Source of the DNA: Lacrimispora defluvii
GTDB lineage: Bacteria > Bacillota > Clostridia > Lachnospirales > Lachnospiraceae
Direction of reading: 5' to 3'
DNA length: 64,000 nt
Assembly: GCA_013036995.1 (NCBI GenBank)
Contig: JAAOXG010000001.1
Span: 124,001-188,000, forward strand
Part shown: one piece after another, positions 51,201 through 59,512 of the stretch
Layout of the letters: the number at the start of each line of letters is the position of its first letter
How positions within the stretch are numbered: position 1 is the first letter of the stretch
Position numbers and translations under genes: made by a program
The notes under the pieces: generated by a model
What the model was told of the DNA's origin: nothing
The model's input: only the letters and a program-made list of their open reading frames with translations
The model's database searches: none

Positions 51201-51446
51201 GAAGAACGAAACGGCGATGACATGATCATCCGTTTCTATGAGACTGCAAACCAGCGAACCACTGGAAATATGATCTTTGGAACTGAGATTCTTGGAGTTT
51301 GGGAATGCAGCATGCTGGAGGAGGAAGAACAGGAAATCCCATTTATAGACGCTGCTGTTTCCTATACCATAAAGCCTTATGAAATTAAAACCTGGAAAAT
51401 AAAACTGAAAAAGGCAGTCTGCTCATGCTCCTTCCTGCTTGCATAA
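48264..51446 (+). CDS. GH38 alpha-mannosidase
   Basis: 1060 aa from GTG 48264 behind AAAGGAGG; a longer frame beginning inside the permease gene is rejected. The GH38 domain carries zinc ligands His242 and Asp244 in GHTHIDVAWLW, and the nucleophile/ligand Asp354 in LWLPDVFGYS. The fourth ligand lies in NQFHDILPGSS. The helical middle domain and the C-terminal beta-sandwich of GH38 follow (EWT-like IKPYEIKTWKI near the end). It has no signal peptide, so it acts in the cytoplasm on imported mannosides, perhaps from host N-glycans. The length matches intracellular bacterial and class II enzymes. Confidence 0.93.
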   Translation: MILIKERIGKLLSDLQSLIYKEDIPVSEYRMLKSAERFEHVSDLDTQSWEVLSKEELWGGHREYYWFETEVIIPEEWEDQCVVYELRTGREGFWDATNPQFTIYVNGIRRQGLDVNHREVLLTRQAKAGETFRIILSAFTGDQNFKLVMDSKIRILDQDTEQYFYDVSVPYEAAKLLPDGDSSCIAILTAANESLNLLDLRKEYSPEYYESLKKAYRYMKEEFYDRYCGGESKTICCVGHTHIDVAWLWTLAVTEDKAVRSFSTVLELMRQYPEYVFMSSQPQLYKYVKKNAPDVYEEIKKRVAEGRWETEGGMFVEADCNLSSGESLVRQFLHGKEFFREEFGTDNVILWLPDVFGYSAALPQIMKKCGIRYFMTTKISWNEFNKMPYDTFYWEGIDGTKILTHFSPSREYNKAAVLGGTETEHFTTYNAYLNPTYVKGAWERYSQKYLNDEVLMSFGYGDGGGGPTKDMLENQRRLEKGIPGCPKTKMSTSRQFFENLEQDVKGQKYLPSWVGELYLEYHRGTYTSMARNKKYNRKSEFLFENAECYGMLNRILTNSTYPKKTIDESWEVILRNQFHDILPGSSIKEVYEDSRNEYEKITKNGKELVDLALDEVTKQITGTKNTLAVFNPNSFTGEGLVTVKLPEGMKNPGILDGDSRLPVQIAEDGTLLFGASGVPSKGYRTFVLTEDNGNVAETALTADVKRLENQYLRVVLNEKGQISSIYDKIMEREVLPDQKCANVLMTYEDRPHNYDAWDVNNYYVEKSWEITDVASMELVENGPVRATVCVKRKYLDSVICQYISLNFDSPEILIRNEIDWKEKNIFMKSIIPVDVHTDEAVFDIQYGNVKRKTHYNTMWDYARFEVCMHKWLDVSEGDYGVSVLNDCKYGCHVHNGEIGISMLKSAVYPNPDADKEHHSFVFSIYPHKGDWKEAGTPKRAYLLNNPMTARIKETDEGSLPGAFSLVKTDADNVIIEVVKEERNGDDMIIRFYETANQRTTGNMIFGTEILGVWECSMLEEEEQEIPFIDAAVSYTIKPYEIKTWKIKLKKAVCSCSFLLA

Positions 51447-51515
51447 ATGAACATCCCGTAATAGAATGGATAAGAGAAATTCTAGCGGGTTTGCAGGGAG
51501 AGGAAGGAGCATGGA

Positions 51516-52529
51516 ATGATTACAATTAAAAAAATGGCGGAATTGCTCGGCACCAGCACAACTACCGTTTCCAATGTAATACATGGAAAAGAGGGGGAAG
51601 TTTCTCCTGTTATGGTGGAAAAGGTGAAAAAGCTGATTGAAGAATACGACTATGTTCCAAACAGAAATGCCAGAAATCTGGCCAGTAACCGGTCCGGAAT
51701 CATCGGGCTTGCAATGAAAGCCAGCGAAAATAAGTATGATAACTTTGTAAAGGATCCCTTTGCAGGGGAACTGATCGGAGCAGTGGAACGGTTTGTACGT
51801 GCTAAGGGATATTTTACCATGCTTTATGTATCCAGCGATATAGGAGAGATTATCAGTTCGGTTTCCAGCTGGAATGTAGATGGTCTCATTCTTCTTGGAA
51901 TGCAGAAAGAGGATGGGGAACTGTTAAATCAGAAGATGAAAAAGCCCATGGTTTTCGTCGATGCCTATTTTGAAGATGTCCCTTTTAAGTACGTAAATGT
52001 TGGAATCGATGACAGAAAAGGCGGCAGAGAGATTACAGAATATCTGATACAGTCCGGCCACCAGAAAATCGCATTTCTGGCGGATAACTGTATGGGAGTA
52101 GACTATCAGCGGTTTATGGGATACCAGGATGCACTGACCAGTGCCGGACTGCCATGGGACGAAGACAACTTTATCAGGCTGAAACCAAGCGGTGCTGATT
52201 TATCCCTTATTTTATCCCAGGCATATGAGAGGGCAAGGGACTTTACCGCCTTTATCTGCGCATCGGATTATTATGCTGCTTTTATTTTAAATGATTTAAA
52301 GGACCGGGGAATGAAAATACCCCAAGAGCTTTCTATTGTGGGATTTGATGATAATGTCTGCAGCCGTCTGGTGAGGCCTGCGCTGACAACCGTTCATCAG
52401 GATGTAACGGAAAAAAGCCGGATTACCGTGGAGAAGTTGTTTCATATCATTAACGAAGAGGATTATGGAGCAAATTTAGAACAACTTCCTGTCTTTATCG
52501 TGGAGCGTTCTTCCGTGAGAAAAATGTAA
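51516..52529 (+). CDS. LacI-family transcriptional regulator
   Basis: 337 aa. The N-terminal helix-turn-helix is ITIKKMAELLGTSTTTVSNVIHG with hinge helix NRNARNLASNRSG, and the ligand domain is of periplasmic-binding type (GLILLGMQKEDGE, IAFLADNCMGVDYQRF, SIVGFDDNVCSRLVRPALTTV). ATG 51516 is used because the ATG at 51511 stops after two codons. As the last gene of the mannoside cluster it probably regulates it. A LacI-type operator with a central CG at 54399-54416 belongs to the next sugar cluster and is another possible target. Confidence 0.9.
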   Translation: MITIKKMAELLGTSTTTVSNVIHGKEGEVSPVMVEKVKKLIEEYDYVPNRNARNLASNRSGIIGLAMKASENKYDNFVKDPFAGELIGAVERFVRAKGYFTMLYVSSDIGEIISSVSSWNVDGLILLGMQKEDGELLNQKMKKPMVFVDAYFEDVPFKYVNVGIDDRKGGREITEYLIQSGHQKIAFLADNCMGVDYQRFMGYQDALTSAGLPWDEDNFIRLKPSGADLSLILSQAYERARDFTAFICASDYYAAFILNDLKDRGMKIPQELSIVGFDDNVCSRLVRPALTTVHQDVTEKSRITVEKLFHIINEEDYGANLEQLPVFIVERSSVRKM

Positions 52530-52571
52530 AGTTTCCTGTATCTGACAGAAAGACTGAGCTGTGGAATAGGG

Positions 52572-52603
52572 GGGATTGATCAAATTGACCAATCCCTCTT
52601 TCT
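52572..52603 (+). terminator. Terminator after the LacI gene
   Basis: GGGATTG (52572-52578) pairs with CAATCCC (52590-52596), followed by TCTTTCTTT. The convergent WYL gene ends just beyond. Confidence 0.75.
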
Positions 52604-52611
52604 TTGACGCC

Positions 52612-53562
52612 TCATTCAGGGGAATTCTTTTGCAGGTGGCTTTTTATCCTTTCCAATTGTTCCAAAACCAGCATCTTCAAGGAATTTGGCTGAATCGATA
52701 AAATATTCTTACCGTATGCAATAAAATAATTTGCGATAAAAGTTTCTTCCCCTTTGTTATAAAAGCCTCTTATATAATTCTTCCCATTTTCATGGAACAG
52801 CTCCATAGACGGATAATGTTCCTTATAGAATATATCCGCACCTTTTACAGAAATCCCAACTTCAAAGTCAACAGCACCTTTCTCTCTGAACATCTCTTTC
52901 ACTGGAATAAGCAATTCAGAAAGCGGCCTGGGCAGATATTGGTCACAGGAATTTACAGAATGAATTTTATCGCACCGGAACACTTGCGGCCTTTTTGTCT
53001 GAAAATTGTAGGCGGTGGCATACCATTGTCCATAGGCAGAGGTTATGTCAAAAAACTGAACGTAATACTCATTTATAATTTCTTTCTTTTGGTAGGTTAC
53101 TTCGCACACCCGTTCCTCAACGGCCATGTTCAAAATCTCTTCTAAACAGCTGCATTCATTTTTATTCTGGTAACTTCCCAAGCTAAAAATCAATTCCATT
53201 CTCCGCAGCTTTTGTATTCGTTCTTCTGATATACACCTTTCAAACTTTTGTTTTAGTTTTTTAACATTTAAGTGGAACGGGGTGGATTGATAAGCGTTTA
53301 GGGTTTGCATGGCAAAGTACAAGGCATGAACCTCATCAATGGTAAAGACAATGGGGGATAGCAGACGATTGGGAAGAATCCCATAGCAGCCATTCCGTCC
53401 AGAGGTGGAGTAAATTGGCATACCTAATTCTTCTAAGGACTGAATATCCCGAAGTGCTGTACTTTTGGATATGGAGTATCGTTCCATGATGTTTTTTAAG
53501 TTAAATGACTTTTTATCATTGAGGTATATCATCATATCATTAAGCCGCTGGGATTTATTCAT
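52612..53562 (-). CDS. HTH and WYL-domain transcriptional regulator
   Basis: 316 aa. An N-terminal winged helix (MIYLNDKKSFNLKNIMERYSISKSTALRDIQSL) of the DeoR/HTH_11 type is followed by a WYL domain in which the hallmark appears as GQWYATAYNFQTKR, and a C-terminal WCX-like extension. I use ATG 53562 (AGAGGA upstream) instead of TTG 53580. WYL domains sense ligands such as nucleotides or nucleic acids. It is divergent from the S51 peptidase gene with a 93-bp gap, so it may regulate that gene. Confidence 0.85.
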   Translation of the reverse strand: MNKSQRLNDMMIYLNDKKSFNLKNIMERYSISKSTALRDIQSLEELGMPIYSTSGRNGCYGILPNRLLSPIVFTIDEVHALYFAMQTLNAYQSTPFHLNVKKLKQKFERCISEERIQKLRRMELIFSLGSYQNKNECSCLEEILNMAVEERVCEVTYQKKEIINEYYVQFFDITSAYGQWYATAYNFQTKRPQVFRCDKIHSVNSCDQYLPRPLSELLIPVKEMFREKGAVDFEVGISVKGADIFYKEHYPSMELFHENGKNYIRGFYNKGEETFIANYFIAYGKNILSIQPNSLKMLVLEQLERIKSHLQKNSPE

Positions 53563-53655
53563 GGCATTTCCTCTTTTCAATTAAATGGTTTCACTATTTG
53601 ACACCATTATAGATTATACTGGATTCAAGATCATAAAGAAAGGACTAAATGGTTT

Positions 53656-54270
53656 ATGAAAAAATTATTTTTGGCATCATCCTTTAGTGATGTAGCTGAC
53701 ATATTTGCAGAATTTGAGAAAGATTTAAACGGAAAAACAGTCACCTTTATTCCCACTGCAAGCAAAACGGAAAAGGTTGTATTTTATGTAAAGGAAGGAA
53801 GAAAGGCTCTTGAAAAGATGGGGCTGATTATTGAGGAGATGGATATATCAGCCACTCCAGCTGGTGAAATTACCGCCAAAATAAAAAATAACGATTTTAT
53901 TTATGTGACAGGGGGCAACACATTCTTCTTGTTGCAGGAATTGAAAAGAAGCGGTGCAGATCAAATAATTATTGATGAAGTGAATGCCGGAAAACTGTAT
54001 ATCGGCGAATCTGCCGGGGCAATAGTCGCATCTGCAAACATAGAATATGCGAAAGGAATGGATTCAGCAGAAAAAGCACCTGACTTAGAAAATTTTGATG
54101 CGTTAGGCCTGGTGGATTTTTATACGGTTCCCCACTATACCAATTCACCTTTTAAGAAGATCGGGCAGAAAATAGTGGACACCTATTCATCTGTATTAAA
54201 CCTGACCCCCATTAGCAATCATGAAGCAATTGCGGTCAGCGGTGATGAAATAGCAATCAAAAGAAACTGA
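53656..54270 (+). CDS. Peptidase family S51 (peptidase E / cyanophycinase-like) protein
   Basis: 204 aa. The nucleophile Ser119 is in YIGESAGAIVAS, preceded by YVTGGNTFFLLQEL and followed by VPHYTNSP. These are the S51 hallmarks (GGNT, GxSAG). Peptidase E cleaves Asp-X dipeptides; small Firmicute members of this type are of uncertain specificity. AAAGGAC is the only upstream site for the ATG. It is monocistronic, with a terminator 36 nt downstream, and divergent from the WYL regulator. Confidence 0.85.
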   Translation: MKKLFLASSFSDVADIFAEFEKDLNGKTVTFIPTASKTEKVVFYVKEGRKALEKMGLIIEEMDISATPAGEITAKIKNNDFIYVTGGNTFFLLQELKRSGADQIIIDEVNAGKLYIGESAGAIVASANIEYAKGMDSAEKAPDLENFDALGLVDFYTVPHYTNSPFKKIGQKIVDTYSSVLNLTPISNHEAIAVSGDEIAIKRN

Positions 54271-54305
54271 ACTCCTTGTCAACCTGGCAGTGTATCATCA
54301 ATGAA

Positions 54306-54331
54306 CGGCGGTTTTCAAAACCGCTGTTTTT
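54306..54331 (+). terminator. Terminator after the S51 peptidase gene
   Basis: CGGCGGTTT (54306-54314) pairs with AAACCGCTG (54318-54326) with one G-U pair, followed by five T. Confidence 0.8.
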
Positions 54332-54358
54332 CTATTTGGAAAATCAATAAAAAAACTC

Positions 54359-54387
54359 TTGTTATATCCTCCATAAAGTGCTAATAT
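54359..54387 (+). promoter_or_regulatory. Promoter of the alpha-glucoside operon
   Basis: TTGTTA (54359-54364) and TAATAT (54382-54387) are separated by exactly 17 bp. The start point would fall around 54394, just before the operator. Confidence 0.7.
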
Positions 54388-54398
54388 ACTTTATATAG

Positions 54399-54416
54399 AA
54401 CTTATGCGCATAAGTT
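54399..54416. promoter_or_regulatory. Perfect 18-bp palindromic operator (LacI-type)
   Basis: AACTTATGCGCATAAGTT is a perfect inverted repeat with a central CG, as LacI-family operators have. It sits right after the start point, where binding would block transcription. Confidence 0.7.
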
Positions 54417-54475
54417 ACAATATATTTATTAAAATATCACTTTTTGACAGCATATTTTATAATGGAGGGTATATT

Positions 54476-55822
54476 ATGAAGAAATACTTATGGGTTATGG
54501 CGATGGCAGGGGCAGCGGCAGTTTTGTCACTTGCAGGTTGTGGTAAGAGCGCACAGTCAGATGGAACAGTGGCCTCCTCTTCAGGAAGCCAGTCTGCAGA
54601 CAGCAAGAGCGAAAGCCAGAGCCAGAGCCAGGCTAAGTCAGGGGGACAGGCGATTCGAATTGTGAACGGAAAAATCGAAATCGACGAACCCTTAAAGGCA
54701 TTTGCCAAAAAGTATCAGGAGAAGACCGGTCAGGAGGTTGTAATTGAGTCCCTTGGAGGCGGAGTTGACATCAATGGAACCATGAAGGGATACCTGGCAG
54801 CAGGTAATATGCCGGATTTATTTGTATTCGGCGGCGAAGGAGATTATCAGACCTGGAAGGATTATATGACCGACTTAAGCGGGGAGGAATGGGCTTCCCA
54901 GACAGAGTTTGGTTTTAAGTCAGAGGATGGAAAAACCGTAGGATTTCCTTATGCAGTAGAAGGGTATGGTATTACATATAATAAAGACGTTTTAAAGGCA
55001 GCAGGAATCGATCCGGCTTCTCTTACCAATTATGATGGATTTAAGAAGGCTTTTGAGGCCATTGATCAAAAAAAGGGAGAGCTGGGACTGTCCGCTGTAT
55101 GCTCGGTTGCGGCTGAATCCGGACAGATGTACTGGTCAACAGGAAACCATCTGTTTGGTTATTATTTATCAGGCGGGTTAAAGAGAGGGGACACCACTTA
55201 TATTGATCAGTTAAAATCCGGGAAGACGGACACAGAGCGTCTTGGACAGTTTGCAGATTTCATGAAGCTACTGTTTGATTATTCGGATAAGAATACTCTG
55301 ATTTCCGGAACATATGACGATCAGCTGGCTCTGTGGGCACAGGGAAAGACTGCATTTATCACCCAGGGGAACTGGATTGATCCCTCTCTTCCTGATTATA
55401 GCGTGAAATTTGAATGTGGAATCGCTCCTCTGGCATTTACAAAGGAAGAAATGAAAGGTGTTCTTGCAGACTGTCCATCCTGGTGGGCTGTTTATAATAA
55501 AGGCACGAACATCGATGCATGCAAGGCTTTCTTAAAAGAACTTGCCCTGACGGAAGAAGGACAGGAGTGTCTGGTAAGCGACTGCGGTATGATTTCTCCT
55601 TATACCACTTGCAAAGTCAGTCCCAAGACGCCTTTGGCCATGAGTTTAAAGACCTATGTGGATGCAGGAAACACCTATTCCTGGGAATGGACGAAGATGC
55701 CGGAAGGAATCTCCATGAATGCTACCGGTAAAGTGTTTGAGCTGTATGCAAAAGGAGAGATTGACAAGGACGGATTTGTAAACATGATGCAGACTGCCAT
55801 TGCAGACTATGTGAAAAAATAA
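54476..55822 (+). CDS. Sugar ABC substrate-binding lipoprotein (alpha-glucoside locus)
   Basis: 448 aa from ATG 54476 behind GGAGGG; the longer frame from 54404 would overlap the operator. The signal peptide ends in lipobox LAGC, a Ser/Gln-rich linker follows, and the family 1 binding domain includes YAVEGYGITYNKDVLKAAGI. The two downstream GH13 glucosidases suggest an alpha-glucooligosaccharide ligand (isomaltose/panose/maltose type). A GC hairpin separates it from the permease genes. Confidence 0.92.
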   Translation: MKKYLWVMAMAGAAAVLSLAGCGKSAQSDGTVASSSGSQSADSKSESQSQSQAKSGGQAIRIVNGKIEIDEPLKAFAKKYQEKTGQEVVIESLGGGVDINGTMKGYLAAGNMPDLFVFGGEGDYQTWKDYMTDLSGEEWASQTEFGFKSEDGKTVGFPYAVEGYGITYNKDVLKAAGIDPASLTNYDGFKKAFEAIDQKKGELGLSAVCSVAAESGQMYWSTGNHLFGYYLSGGLKRGDTTYIDQLKSGKTDTERLGQFADFMKLLFDYSDKNTLISGTYDDQLALWAQGKTAFITQGNWIDPSLPDYSVKFECGIAPLAFTKEEMKGVLADCPSWWAVYNKGTNIDACKAFLKELALTEEGQECLVSDCGMISPYTTCKVSPKTPLAMSLKTYVDAGNTYSWEWTKMPEGISMNATGKVFELYAKGEIDKDGFVNMMQTAIADYVKK

Positions 55823-55829
55823 CCGGGTT

Positions 55830-55848
55830 GGGCGGCCAAAAGCCGCCC
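55830..55848 (+). terminator. Intercistronic hairpin after the binding protein gene
   Basis: GGGCGGC (55830-55836) pairs with GCCGCCC (55842-55848) around CAAAA. No T-run follows, so it more likely protects the upstream mRNA end than terminates fully. Confidence 0.6.
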
Positions 55849-55891
55849 GTATCCATATTTAACGTCAAAGCAGAGATAAAGGAGAAGTCGT

Positions 55892-56932
55892 ATGGAGGGA
55901 AAAGCAAAAAAGATAACGACATATCTGCCGGCAGCAATAGGTGCAGCGATGGTTTGCTGCGGGCTGTATTTTGATTTTTACAACAGGGATTTTGGGGGAA
56001 GGGGTCCATTACTTGCGGGCGGGCTGCTTCTGCTTGTGATTAGTCTTTATCTGGTTCCTGGAAAAAAGCACAGGGTGATCATAAATGGTTTATTTCTGCT
56101 GCCTCTCATAGGCGCTTTTTTCATAACTGTGCTGATCCCTTTTATATTTGGCATTTTTTATTCATTTACAGACTGGAATGGAATAAAGTTTACCCAGTTT
56201 GTTGGTCTTAAGAATTATGGGCAGATGTTTCATGCTCCGGATTATTTATATTCGCTGTTAATTACATTCTTATTTACGGTCTTTAATATGGTATCTGTCA
56301 ATATAGCTGCGTTTTTCCTGGCAATTTTATGTACCTCAGGGGTAAAGGGAAGAAATTTCTACAGAGCTTCCTTTTTTCTCCCTAACTTAATCGGAGGAAT
56401 CGTACTGGGATATGTTTGGCAGTTTATCTTTAATAAAGTGTTTACAAGCGTGGTGACGGGAAGTGTTTCCATGCTGACCAGTCCCAATCTGGCATTTTTT
56501 GCAATTCTCATTGTCAGTACATGGCAGTACGCCGGTTATATTATGATGATTTATGTTACCGGTCTTCAGGGAGTTCCAAGAGATATTCTGGAGGCGTCGG
56601 CTGTAGATGGGGCAGGAGCGTTAAAAACTCTCTTACATATTAAGCTGCCTATGATTGCCAATACTTTTACGGTTTGTATCTTTCTTACCCTGGTCAATTC
56701 CTTTAAGCAGTTCGATTTAAACTATGCCATTACAAACGGAGCGCCCAGCCGGATTCTGGGAGCAAAGGCAGTGGCTTCCACGGAGTTTCTGGCTCTTAAT
56801 ATTTATAATACGGCGATAGCAAGAAACAGATATGCAGAAGGTCAGACAAAGGCAGTGGTTTTCTTTCTCATTCTGGCAGCTGTATCACTTACCCAGGTTT
56901 CCATCAGTAAGAAAAGGGAGGTGGAACTATGA
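55892..56932 (+). CDS. Sugar ABC permease (MalF type) with extended N-terminus, alpha-glucoside locus
   Basis: 346 aa. Two extra N-terminal hydrophobic segments (about 10-28 and 37-50) precede the usual six (from INGLFLLPLIGAFFITVLIPFIFG). The coupling motif is LEASAVDGAGALKTLLHIKLPMI. The N-terminal extension is unlike the MalF-type permease of the mannoside cluster. AAAGGAG precedes the ATG, and the 3' end overlaps the next permease by 4 nt. Confidence 0.9.
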   Translation: MEGKAKKITTYLPAAIGAAMVCCGLYFDFYNRDFGGRGPLLAGGLLLLVISLYLVPGKKHRVIINGLFLLPLIGAFFITVLIPFIFGIFYSFTDWNGIKFTQFVGLKNYGQMFHAPDYLYSLLITFLFTVFNMVSVNIAAFFLAILCTSGVKGRNFYRASFFLPNLIGGIVLGYVWQFIFNKVFTSVVTGSVSMLTSPNLAFFAILIVSTWQYAGYIMMIYVTGLQGVPRDILEASAVDGAGALKTLLHIKLPMIANTFTVCIFLTLVNSFKQFDLNYAITNGAPSRILGAKAVASTEFLALNIYNTAIARNRYAEGQTKAVVFFLILAAVSLTQVSISKKREVEL

Positions 56933-57795
56933 AAGAAATTAGCGGGAGGCAGTCAAAACATCTGATTCCTGAGCTGATTGGTCTCATACTGTCACTGACT
57001 GTGCTGTCTCCTTTTATTCTTGTGGTATTTAATGCAGCGAAAAAAAGTGCAGATATTGTAATCAGCCCTATTGCACCTCCGTCCGACTGGGGACAACTGT
57101 TTGTTAACTTAAAAAATGTGATCGGAAACCAGAATTTCAGCTATTGGAAATCATTTGGAAGTTCTTTATATATCACTACAGTCAGTCTGATTTTACTGAC
57201 CTTATTTTCCAGCATGGCGGCATGGGTGCTGGTTCGGAACAAGACAAAATGGTCCCAGTTGATTTTCATGATGTTTGTGGCATCCATGGTTATCCCGTTT
57301 CAGGTGGTTATGCTTCCTCTTTTGTCTACGTTTCGCAAGGTATCAGAATTTACAGGAATTCCTTTGTTAAGCAGTTATACCGGTATCATTACTGCCTATC
57401 TGGGATTTGGAGGTTCCTTATCTGTGTTTATTCTTCATGGATTTATTAAGGGAATTCCAAAAGAACTGGAGGAAGCAGCATGGATTGATGGCTGCAGTCC
57501 GGAAAATACATTTTTCCAGATCGTATTTCCGCTGTTAAAGCCAGTGCAGATGACTGTGCTGATTCTCAACGGAATCTGGATCTGGAACGATTACCTTCTT
57601 CCTTCCCTGATGCTGGGACTCAATGGAAGAATCAAAACCCTGCCTGTTGCAGTGAGCAGCTTTGTAGGTTCCTATGTCAAGCAGTGGGATTTAATCCTGG
57701 CAGCCGCATTTCTTGCCATGATTCCCATTGTAATTCTGTTTTTATGTGCCCAGAGGCAGATTATACAGGGAATGGTAGAAGGGGCAATTAAATAA
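56929..57795 (+). CDS. Sugar ABC permease (MalG type), alpha-glucoside locus
   Basis: 288 aa, six membrane segments, coupling motif EEAAWIDGCSPENTFFQIVFPLL and the typical end QRQIIQGMVEGAIK. It is translationally coupled to the upstream permease. No ATPase gene follows; the next gene is a glucosidase 16 nt away, so transport must use an ATPase encoded elsewhere. Confidence 0.92.
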   Translation: MKEISGRQSKHLIPELIGLILSLTVLSPFILVVFNAAKKSADIVISPIAPPSDWGQLFVNLKNVIGNQNFSYWKSFGSSLYITTVSLILLTLFSSMAAWVLVRNKTKWSQLIFMMFVASMVIPFQVVMLPLLSTFRKVSEFTGIPLLSSYTGIITAYLGFGGSLSVFILHGFIKGIPKELEEAAWIDGCSPENTFFQIVFPLLKPVQMTVLILNGIWIWNDYLLPSLMLGLNGRIKTLPVAVSSFVGSYVKQWDLILAAAFLAMIPIVILFLCAQRQIIQGMVEGAIK

Positions 57796-57811
57796 TGGAA
57801 AGGAGTCCAAG

Positions 57812-59494
57812 ATGGAACGAAAATGGTGGAAAGAGGCAATCGTATATCAGATCTATCCCAGAAGTTTTAAAGACAGCAACGGAGATGGGATTGGTGACTT
57901 AAACGGGATCAGACAGAAGCTTTCCTATTTAAAACTATTAGGAATTGATGTAATCTGGCTGTCACCGATCTATCAATCCCCTAATGACGATAATGGATAT
58001 GACATCAGTGATTACAAAAAGGTTATGGATGAGTTCGGAACCATGAATGATTTTGATGATTTGTTAAAAGAGGCTCATGAAAAAGGAATCCGGATTATAA
58101 TGGACCTGGTTGTAAATCATACCTCTGATGAGCATCCCTGGTTTCTGGAAAGCCGGAGCAGCAGGGAGAACCCTTACCGGGATTATTACATCTGGAGAGA
58201 AGGAAAGGGTGAGAAAGATCCGCCCAATAACTGGGGCTCCTGTTTTGGAGGTTCTGCATGGGAAAAGGATGAGAAAACCGGCATGTATTACCTACATTTG
58301 TTCTCACCAAAGCAGCCGGATTTAAACTGGGAGAATGAGGCTGTCAGAAATGAAGTTTTTGAAATGATGGACTGGTGGTGCAGAAAAGGGATCGATGGTT
58401 TTCGAATGGATGTAATCAGTATGATTTCCAAGACGCCCACTTTTCCAGACGGAGAAGTGAAGGGAGGGCTTTATGGGGATTTTTCACCCTACGCAGTCCA
58501 CGGACCAAAGGTTCATACTTATCTGAAAGAAATGAATGAAAAGGTTTTGTCTAAATACGATTTGATGACAGTGGGTGAGACTGCAGGGGTTACGGTGGAG
58601 GAAGCCAGAAAATATGCAGGAGCCGGAGAACAGGAATTAAATATGGTCTTCCACTTTGAACATGTGGAGGGAGACGGAGAACTGCTGAAGTGGACGGATA
58701 AAAAGCCGGATCTGCTGCGGTTAAAACGCATTCTCTCCAGATGGCAGGAGGAGCTGGGAGACGATGCCTGGAACAGTTTATACTGGGATAATCATGACCA
58801 GCCAAGAGCCGTTTCCCGATTTGGTGACGACAGCAGCCGTTACAGAGAGGTTTCCGCCAAGATGCTGGCAACCTGCCTTCATATGATGAGAGGGACTCCT
58901 TATATTTATCAGGGAGAAGAATTGGGGATGACCAATTATCCATTTACTGAAATGTCCCAGTTTCGGGATATTGAGAGCCTGAATGCATATAAAGAGCTTA
59001 CTGGAAAAGGCCTTGTAAACCATGAAACCATGATGAGGTATTTACGGTGCAAAAGCAGGGATCATGCAAGGACTCCCATGCAGTGGGATGATGGCCCGGA
59101 GGCCGGATTTACCGATGCAGTGCCCTGGATATCTGTGAACCCTAATTATATTGAAATCAATGCGGAAAAAGAACTGGCAGATGAAAACTCTGTGTTTCAT
59201 TATTACAGGAAGCTGATTGAGCTTCGGAAGAATTATGAGATTATTGTTTATGGAAATTATGAACTGATTCTGAAAGAGGACACCCGGGTATTTGCCTATC
59301 TGCGAAGTCTGGGAGAACAACGCCTGCTGGTGGTTTGTAATTTTTCTGATGAGGAGGCAGCTGTATCCTTACCAGAAGAATTTTTCAGAGAGGATGCAAT
59401 GTGTCTGATTCATAACTACAATGACTCTTTGCAACAAAGACATAGCCGGCTGCTACCCTATGAAGCGGCAGCCTATTACCAGCAAAAGAAATAA
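57812..59494 (+). CDS. GH13 alpha-glucosidase, predicted oligo-1,6-glucosidase type
   Basis: 560 aa, cytoplasmic (no signal), GH13_31-like. The start WWKEAIVYQIYPRSFKDSNG and DLVVNHTSDEH are family signatures. Catalytic residues are nucleophile Asp200 (GFRMDV), acid/base Glu256 (TVGETAG) and Asp330 (DNHDQPR). The residue after the nucleophile is Val201; in this subfamily Val at this site goes with alpha-1,6 specificity (oligo-1,6-glucosidase, isomaltase). It is preceded by AAAGGAG and followed by a second GH13 gene after 18 nt. Confidence 0.92.
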   Translation: MERKWWKEAIVYQIYPRSFKDSNGDGIGDLNGIRQKLSYLKLLGIDVIWLSPIYQSPNDDNGYDISDYKKVMDEFGTMNDFDDLLKEAHEKGIRIIMDLVVNHTSDEHPWFLESRSSRENPYRDYYIWREGKGEKDPPNNWGSCFGGSAWEKDEKTGMYYLHLFSPKQPDLNWENEAVRNEVFEMMDWWCRKGIDGFRMDVISMISKTPTFPDGEVKGGLYGDFSPYAVHGPKVHTYLKEMNEKVLSKYDLMTVGETAGVTVEEARKYAGAGEQELNMVFHFEHVEGDGELLKWTDKKPDLLRLKRILSRWQEELGDDAWNSLYWDNHDQPRAVSRFGDDSSRYREVSAKMLATCLHMMRGTPYIYQGEELGMTNYPFTEMSQFRDIESLNAYKELTGKGLVNHETMMRYLRCKSRDHARTPMQWDDGPEAGFTDAVPWISVNPNYIEINAEKELADENSVFHYYRKLIELRKNYEIIVYGNYELILKEDTRVFAYLRSLGEQRLLVVCNFSDEEAAVSLPEEFFREDAMCLIHNYNDSLQQRHSRLLPYEAAAYYQQKK

Positions 59495-59512
59495 CCTGAA
59501 TGGAGAAATAGA

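Noticed and set aside
54404-54475. N-terminal extension of the alpha-glucoside binding protein
   Set aside because: It would start inside the palindromic operator and add residues before a complete lipoprotein signal peptide that begins at ATG 54476.
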